From assembly GCA_027310605.1 (NCBI GenBank), contig DAIDAN010000007.1:1-16789 (forward strand): DNA of 16,789 nucleotides. The letters run 5' to 3'. How positions within the stretch are numbered: the first letter of the stretch is position 1; each line of letters starts with the position of its first letter. Below, piece by piece: positions 13,503 to 16,789 of this stretch. Under the pieces are notes generated by a model that saw nothing but the letters and a program-made list of their open reading frames with translations, searched no databases and was not told the DNA's origin. The translations under genes were made by a program, and so were the position numbers. The DNA is from Candidatus Aenigmatarchaeota archaeon (GTDB lineage Archaea > Aenigmatarchaeota > Aenigmatarchaeia > Aenigmatarchaeales > DAIDAN01).

Positions 13503-14759
13503 ATGAAGAAAAGGGACATACTCCTGCTGTCCGTGAACGGGCTCGCGCACAGGAAGCTCCGGAGCTGGCTCACGATTCTCGGTATCGTGGTCGGCGTGGC
13601 AGCGGTTGTCGCGCTCGTCTCGATAGGGCAGGGGCTGCAGCAGAGCGTGCAGAACCAGCTGAGCGGGCTTGGCGCGAACCTGATAACGGTAAGCCCCGGC
13701 TTCGAGAGGGCCGGCGGAGGTTTCATGATTGGAGGCATGCACGCGGGCGGAACAGGATCCGCAAACCTCACGGAAAACGATTTGCGAACCGTGCGCGCTG
13801 TGCCGGGAGTCCTGTATGTAGGCGGCGCGGTTTCCGGGCGCGCTGATGCCGCGTTCGCAGGCGGCACCGCTTCAGTATCCGTGCAGGGCGTTGACGCCTC
13901 GGTCTGGAAATATATGGTGACCACGAAGCTCGAATCCGGAAGATATCTTTCATCAGGCGACTCTTATGTCGCCGTGGTCGGGAACAGCGTGGCGCACGGG
14001 CTTTTCAAGCGCGACATCCAGCTGAACAGCCTCATCACGATAGGCGGGCGCAGCTTCAGGGTAGTCGGGATATTGCAGTCGAGCGGGTTCGGCGGAGGGG
14101 GCTCCGCGATTTATGTTCCGATAGGCAACGCGAGGCAAGTGATTTCAGCGGACCTGACATCAAACCAGTTCTCGTCAATATCAGTGCAGACGGAACAGGC
14201 TGCGGATGTGCAGGCTGTTTCGGACCGGATAACGAGCAACCTCCTGCTCACGAGGCGCGACACAGCGGGCAAGCAGGACTTCACAGTCTCCTCGTCCCTG
14301 TCGCTGCAGCAGCAGGTCAGCTCTGTCACGGGCACGATAACATTATTTTTGGCGGGAATCGCGGCAATCTCGCTCCTTGTCGGCGGCATAGGAATCGCGA
14401 ACACGATGTTCATGTCCGTCGTGGAGAGGACTAGGCAGATCGGCATTCTGAAATCTCTTGGAGCGACAAACGGCGAAGTGATGAAGCTTTTCCTTTCCGA
14501 GTCAGGGCTTCTCGGCCTGATCGGCGGAACAATCGGCGCCGGTTTCGGGATTGTCCTGTCAGTCCTGATTTCCGCGCTCGGCGGAGGCGGCGGGCTGTTC
14601 CGCGCTCCCGGCGCGGGGATGGGATTGCAGACCGTGGTCACGCCGGAAATACTTCTGATTGCGGTAGGATTCTCGGTTCTGATAGGCGCCATCTCGGGAC
14701 TGCTGCCAGCGAGAAAAGCCGCGGGCTTGCAGCCGGTGGAGGCGTTGAGGTACGAGTAG
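13503..14759 (+). CDS. MacB/FtsX-family ABC transporter permease
   Basis: 418 aa. Basic N-terminus, first membrane helix at about 20-43 (TILGIVVGVAAVVALVS), then an extracytoplasmic MacB periplasmic-core-like domain to about 270 that is Gly-rich near 70-90, then three helices: about 278-303, 333-358 and 383-402, ending in LLPARKAAGLQPVEALRYE, the C-terminal signature of this family. GTGATAAG directly before the ATG at 13503 is the ribosome binding site. With the ATPase at 11178 and the anchored protein at 12057 it makes a three-part MacAB-like machine; in an archaeon without a TolC-bearing outer membrane the partner must differ from bacterial MacA. Confidence 0.93.
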   Translation: MKKRDILLLSVNGLAHRKLRSWLTILGIVVGVAAVVALVSIGQGLQQSVQNQLSGLGANLITVSPGFERAGGGFMIGGMHAGGTGSANLTENDLRTVRAVPGVLYVGGAVSGRADAAFAGGTASVSVQGVDASVWKYMVTTKLESGRYLSSGDSYVAVVGNSVAHGLFKRDIQLNSLITIGGRSFRVVGILQSSGFGGGGSAIYVPIGNARQVISADLTSNQFSSISVQTEQAADVQAVSDRITSNLLLTRRDTAGKQDFTVSSSLSLQQQVSSVTGTITLFLAGIAAISLLVGGIGIANTMFMSVVERTRQIGILKSLGATNGEVMKLFLSESGLLGLIGGTIGAGFGIVLSVLISALGGGGGLFRAPGAGMGLQTVVTPEILLIAVGFSVLIGAISGLLPARKAAGLQPVEALRYE

Positions 14760-14771
14760 AAAACTTGTATT

Positions 14772-15128
14772 CTATCCTATTGTAATTTCCAAATTTTTGT
14801 TCTTAAAGAACGGCTTGCATTTCTCAATATGGTCCTTGTTTATCCTCAAGCCGTAATCGAAGCTGTCGCCGGAAAATTTCAACTCTTCGCCCATTACGTA
14901 AAGATTTCCCATCCCGACGACTTCATATTCTTCTCCTTTCGAGAGCGGCAAAACATTTCCCATCATCTTTTTTGTTTCAAATGGAATGTTCTTCTTTGTC
15001 AGAAAATCTTTTAGAATGTCCCTGTGATAATGTCCTGGATAATCAAAAGGAAGATGCGGCAGCCCGCCAGCATAAATCTGCACGACCTTGAATGAGCCGC
15101 TTTCAGGAAGTTCGATAACATGTTCCAT
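14772..15128 (-). CDS. Hypothetical 118-aa soluble protein
   Basis: Unrecognised. Begins MEHVIELPESGSFKVVQIYA, then an aromatic and His-rich stretch LPHLPFDYPGHYHRDIL at about 26-42, a segment GEEYEVVGMGNLYVMGEEL at about 65-83, and a basic C-terminal part. No signal peptide or membrane span. The clustered histidines (28, 36, 38) may bind a metal, but no family signature supports this. Its ATG at 15128 is about 25 nt after AATTTAAAG (minus strand, 15149-15157), giving a leaderless message independent of the S27e gene 33 nt upstream. Convergent with the MacB-like permease, 12 nt apart. Confidence 0.7.
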   Translation of the reverse strand: MEHVIELPESGSFKVVQIYAGGLPHLPFDYPGHYHRDILKDFLTKKNIPFETKKMMGNVLPLSKGEEYEVVGMGNLYVMGEELKFSGDSFDYGLRINKDHIEKCKPFFKNKNLEITIG

Positions 15129-15148
15129 AATACTATTTGGCAGAAAAG

Positions 15149-15157
15149 CTTTAAATT
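15149..15157 (-). promoter_or_regulatory. TATA-like box of the 118-aa protein gene
   Basis: AATTTAAAG on the minus strand, centred about 25 nt from the ATG at 15128, placed right after the S27e stop codon. The spacing is that of leaderless archaeal promoters. Confidence 0.45.
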
Positions 15158-15161
15158 CCTT

Positions 15162-15344
15162 TTACTCCCGCACTTCCAGCACCTTCGTCTTTATTCTCGC
15201 CTTCCCGCCCGTGCTTTCCGCGAGCTCCGCGCCGCAGACGAGGCAGTTCACCCTCATCGCGGCTTTGTTGAAAATCGTCTGCTCGTTCTTGCACTTGCTG
15301 CACGCGACCTTCAGGAATTTTGTTTTCGGCTTTTGGGTTTGCAT
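15162..15344 (-). CDS. rps27e: Small ribosomal subunit protein eS27 (S27e)
   Basis: 60 aa zinc-ribbon protein of the 30S subunit. Cys15, Cys18, Cys34 and Cys37 make the CxxC-CxxC zinc site (VACSKCKN and NCLVCGAE). Length is normal for archaeal S27e. I use the ATG at 15344: the in-frame GTG at 15353 is part of the GTGAT ribosome binding site lying 4 nt before that ATG. In many archaea S27e follows L44e directly; here an HD-domain gene is inserted. Confidence 0.95.
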   Translation of the reverse strand: MQTQKPKTKFLKVACSKCKNEQTIFNKAAMRVNCLVCGAELAESTGGKARIKTKVLEVRE

Positions 15345-15418
15345 TGCTATCACGAATTATGGGTTGAATTATTTATTTTACGCTGTTTTGATTTTATTTT
15401 TTGAATTATTTTTCATCC

Positions 15419-16003
15419 TCACTCCAATCCTATGTCTCCTTTTATTTCCTTCAAAGCATTTATTGACAGCTCGAAAAGTTCGTCCAGAGTCAAGCCAGTT
15501 TTTTCTATTTCCTTTACAAGCTCCCTGTTGCAGTTCTCGGCAAAACTCTTGTCCTTGAACTTCTTTTTTAATCCCTTAACTTCCATATCGCTGATTTTCT
15601 TTCCTTTCATTAAGGCATAAGCGTAAATTATTCCGGTAAGCGTTTCAGCTGCGGCAAGCGCGTATTCTATTTTTTTCTCCCTCTTTTTGTCCTTAAACGC
15701 GGGAATTTCGTCATAACTATATCCATGCGACTGGACAAGCTGGATAAAGGTCTCATCAAAACCTTTCTGTCTCAATATTTCCGCTGATTTCGTGCAGTGT
15801 TCTTTCCAATCGTTTTTTGTCAGAGCCCAATCAACATCATGCAACAATCCGAGCATTCCCCAATATTCCGCATCTTCTCCGAATTTTTTCGCGAGTGCCC
15901 TCATTATCGCTTCAGTCTCCAGATAATGGTTCATGTCCGAATTCTGCTGGTTCATGCTTTTCAGCAGCTCAAGAGCTTCGCTTCGAGTTATCGGCAGCGC
16001 CAT
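15419..16003 (-). CDS. HD-domain metal-dependent phosphohydrolase
   Basis: 194 aa. HD-superfamily layout: His26 (SDMNHYLETEAIMRALAKKF), the name-giving His55-Asp56 in GLLHDVDWAL, His69 in EHCTKSAEIL, His93 in VQSHGYSY, and ALAAAETLTGIIYAYALMKG around 115-132 where the last acidic ligand would be (a Glu rather than Asp). Such proteins hydrolyse phosphate esters of nucleotides, but the substrate of this subgroup is not evident. C-terminal third is helical and basic then acidic. AGGAAT about 5 nt from the ATG at 16003 may be the ribosome binding site. Placed between L44e and S27e on the same strand, so possibly co-transcribed with translation genes. Confidence 0.85.
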   Translation of the reverse strand: MALPITRSEALELLKSMNQQNSDMNHYLETEAIMRALAKKFGEDAEYWGMLGLLHDVDWALTKNDWKEHCTKSAEILRQKGFDETFIQLVQSHGYSYDEIPAFKDKKREKKIEYALAAAETLTGIIYAYALMKGKKISDMEVKGLKKKFKDKSFAENCNRELVKEIEKTGLTLDELFELSINALKEIKGDIGLE

Positions 16004-16043
16004 AAAAATTCCTATTTATTAAAAGCGTTTTCATTCGCTCTGT

Positions 16044-16120
16044 CTTTATTTTGTAAATTTTTCAATACGAAAACCGTTTTTGTGAAACAAATATCAACTA
16101 CAGATACGAACGGTTTTATT
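16044..16120 (-). repeat. R2 stem-loop element, copy 2
   Basis: AAAACCGTT (16070-16078) pairs with AACGGTTTT (16109-16117), a 9-bp stem, around a 30-nt A+T-rich loop containing ACAGATA, which copy 3 also has. Lies between the L44e stop (16157) and the HD gene start (16003). Confidence 0.65.
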
Positions 16121-16156
16121 GTTACGCAGTTTATTCGTTTTATATTTTTCTGATTC

Positions 16157-16453
16157 TCACTTTTCCTTCTTCTCCGCCAAGATTTCGAACTTCTTCACGC
16201 GGAAGCCCTTCCCCACATTGTGCTCCTTCTTGCACTCCTGACACTTGTAGCGCAAATCCAGTTTTCGTGTGGGTTTCTCCCTGTCCTTCGGGTTCGATTT
16301 CGGAAACGAGCCGAAACCCTTCATCTTGCGGTGGAAGCGCCGCTCGCCCTCGCGGAGCGGGCTCTTCTTGTGCCCGCTCGACTTCTTGAGCTCGTGCACG
16401 GTGTGCTTTTTGCAGTAGATGCAAAACCTGCGCTGCGTTTTCGGGGCTTTCAT
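16157..16453 (-). CDS. rpl44e: Large ribosomal subunit protein eL42 (L44e)
   Basis: 98 aa zinc-ribbon 50S protein next to the E site. Cys11/Cys14 (FCIYCKKH) and Cys71/Cys74 (YKCQECKKEH) form the zinc site; the start MKAPKTQRRFC and the middle GFGSFPKSNP are typical of the family. Length normal. The leader (16486-16454) is almost identical to that of the membrane mini-protein at 5370. A T-rich TATA-like AAAAATAAAACC on the minus strand near 16495-16506 may drive it separately from S19e. Confidence 0.96.
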   Translation of the reverse strand: MKAPKTQRRFCIYCKKHTVHELKKSSGHKKSPLREGERRFHRKMKGFGSFPKSNPKDREKPTRKLDLRYKCQECKKEHNVGKGFRVKKFEILAEKKEK

Positions 16454-16486
16454 AATTAGAACCTACGGTTCCGATACCTCCCTTTT
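16454..16486 (-). promoter_or_regulatory. Structured 5' leader of L44e shared with the membrane mini-protein
   Basis: Read on the minus strand: AAAAGGGAGGT, ATCGGAACC, GTA, GGTTCTAAT, T, then ATG. Differs from 5334-5366 only in the loop (T for C) and in one base near the stem foot (A for G). Folding would leave GGGAGGT on one side of the stem and the ATG one nucleotide from the other; AGGTT, itself a possible weak ribosome binding site, would be locked in the stem. Confidence 0.65.
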
Positions 16487-16537
16487 TGTACCGGTTTTAT
16501 TTTTTTCTGTTTTCATTTTGCATTTTCGTCCGCTTTG

Positions 16538-16613
16538 GTTTTTATTTTGTAAGGTTTGTTGCGAAAACCATTTTACAAAAAATATTGTTAACAACAGATA
16601 TGATGGTTTTATT
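16538..16613 (-). repeat. R2 stem-loop element, copy 3
   Basis: AAAACCAT (16564-16571) pairs with ATGGTTTT (16603-16610). Relative to the other copies the G-C pair of the stem is replaced by an A-T pair on both sides, a compensatory change. Starts just 4 nt after the stop codon of S19e on the minus strand. Confidence 0.65.
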
Positions 16614-16616
16614 AGA

Positions 16617-16789
16617 TTATTTTACCCCCTTCGCAACCGCGTTCAGGAACTTCTGCCCTTTCGGCGTTATCACGCGCCCTTTCGGCTTGTCGTTCTTCTT
16701 CACCAGCCCCTCCTTCTCGAGCTGCTGCAGCATTGTTCGTATGAACTTGCCGCCGGCTTTCGCGTGGTGCGCAGGCCTGTGTCCGCGCC
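16617..16789 (-). CDS. rps19e: Small ribosomal subunit protein eS19 (S19e), C-terminal part
   Basis: The last 56 residues are visible and the gene continues past the right edge. They begin RGHRPAHHAKAGGKFIRTML, continue QQLEKEGLVKK and end GRVITPKGQKFLNAVAKGVK, the conserved winged-helix C-terminus of S19e, which binds the head of the 30S subunit. Stop codon TAA at 16619-16617. First gene of the minus-strand translation cluster in this window. Confidence 0.93.
   Translation of the reverse strand, partial: RGHRPAHHAKAGGKFIRTMLQQLEKEGLVKKNDKPKGRVITPKGQKFLNAVAKGVK

Noticed and set aside
9226..16613. R1 and R2 elements as a CRISPR array
   Set aside because: Copies are kilobases apart, diverged, and without regular spacers.

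Overview
The window is a stretch of an archaeal chromosome, most likely from a DPANN-type or other small-genome archaeon. Evidence: ribosomal proteins S19e, L44e and S27e (archaeal/eukaryotic only), the HerA and Rad50 repair ATPases, TATA-like promoters close to leaderless starts, and ribosome binding sites of the GGTGAT/GTGAT type. I cannot name the phylum or species. I see no tRNA, rRNA, CRISPR array or transposase.

Layout. 1-1409: 3' part of herA (+). 1410-1767: repeat-rich gap. 1768-2710: three small A+T-rich unknown genes (+). 2722-5043: rad50 (-). 5370-5576: two-helix membrane mini-protein (+). 5768-7186: MFS transporter (-). 7220-8156: two A+T-rich unknown genes (-). 8341-10879: an ABC-2 export operon (-), in transcription order membrane-anchored winged-helix regulator, ATPase, permease. 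11178-14759: a MacAB/LolCDE-like module (+) of ATPase, secreted membrane-anchored beta-domain protein and MacB/FtsX permease. 14772-16789: minus-strand cluster of S19e (partial), L44e, an HD-domain hydrolase, S27e and an unknown 118-aa protein.

How it fits together. HerA and Rad50 belong to the archaeal HerA-Mre11-Rad50-NurA end-resection machinery. Here they converge, with an A+T-rich cassette between them, and neither mre11 nor nurA is in the window. The two ABC systems sit back to back and diverge from about 10.9-11.2 kb. The DrrAB-like one appears to be controlled by its own membrane-bound regulator, whose promoter carries four copies of a TGAAACA box. The last cluster is translation machinery with a metabolic or signalling HD protein inserted.

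The most unusual layer is non-coding. Almost every spacer around the G+C-rich genes holds a diverged palindromic element. I distinguish two families: R1 (about 85-155 bp, typically CATTATG-like ends) and R2 (about 80 bp, AAAACCRT stem, three copies with compensatory changes). In addition, the membrane mini-protein and L44e genes share an almost identical 33-nt leader that folds into a hairpin lying between a strong Shine-Dalgarno sequence and the start codon. The two A+T-rich cassettes are candidate acquired accessory modules of unknown function.
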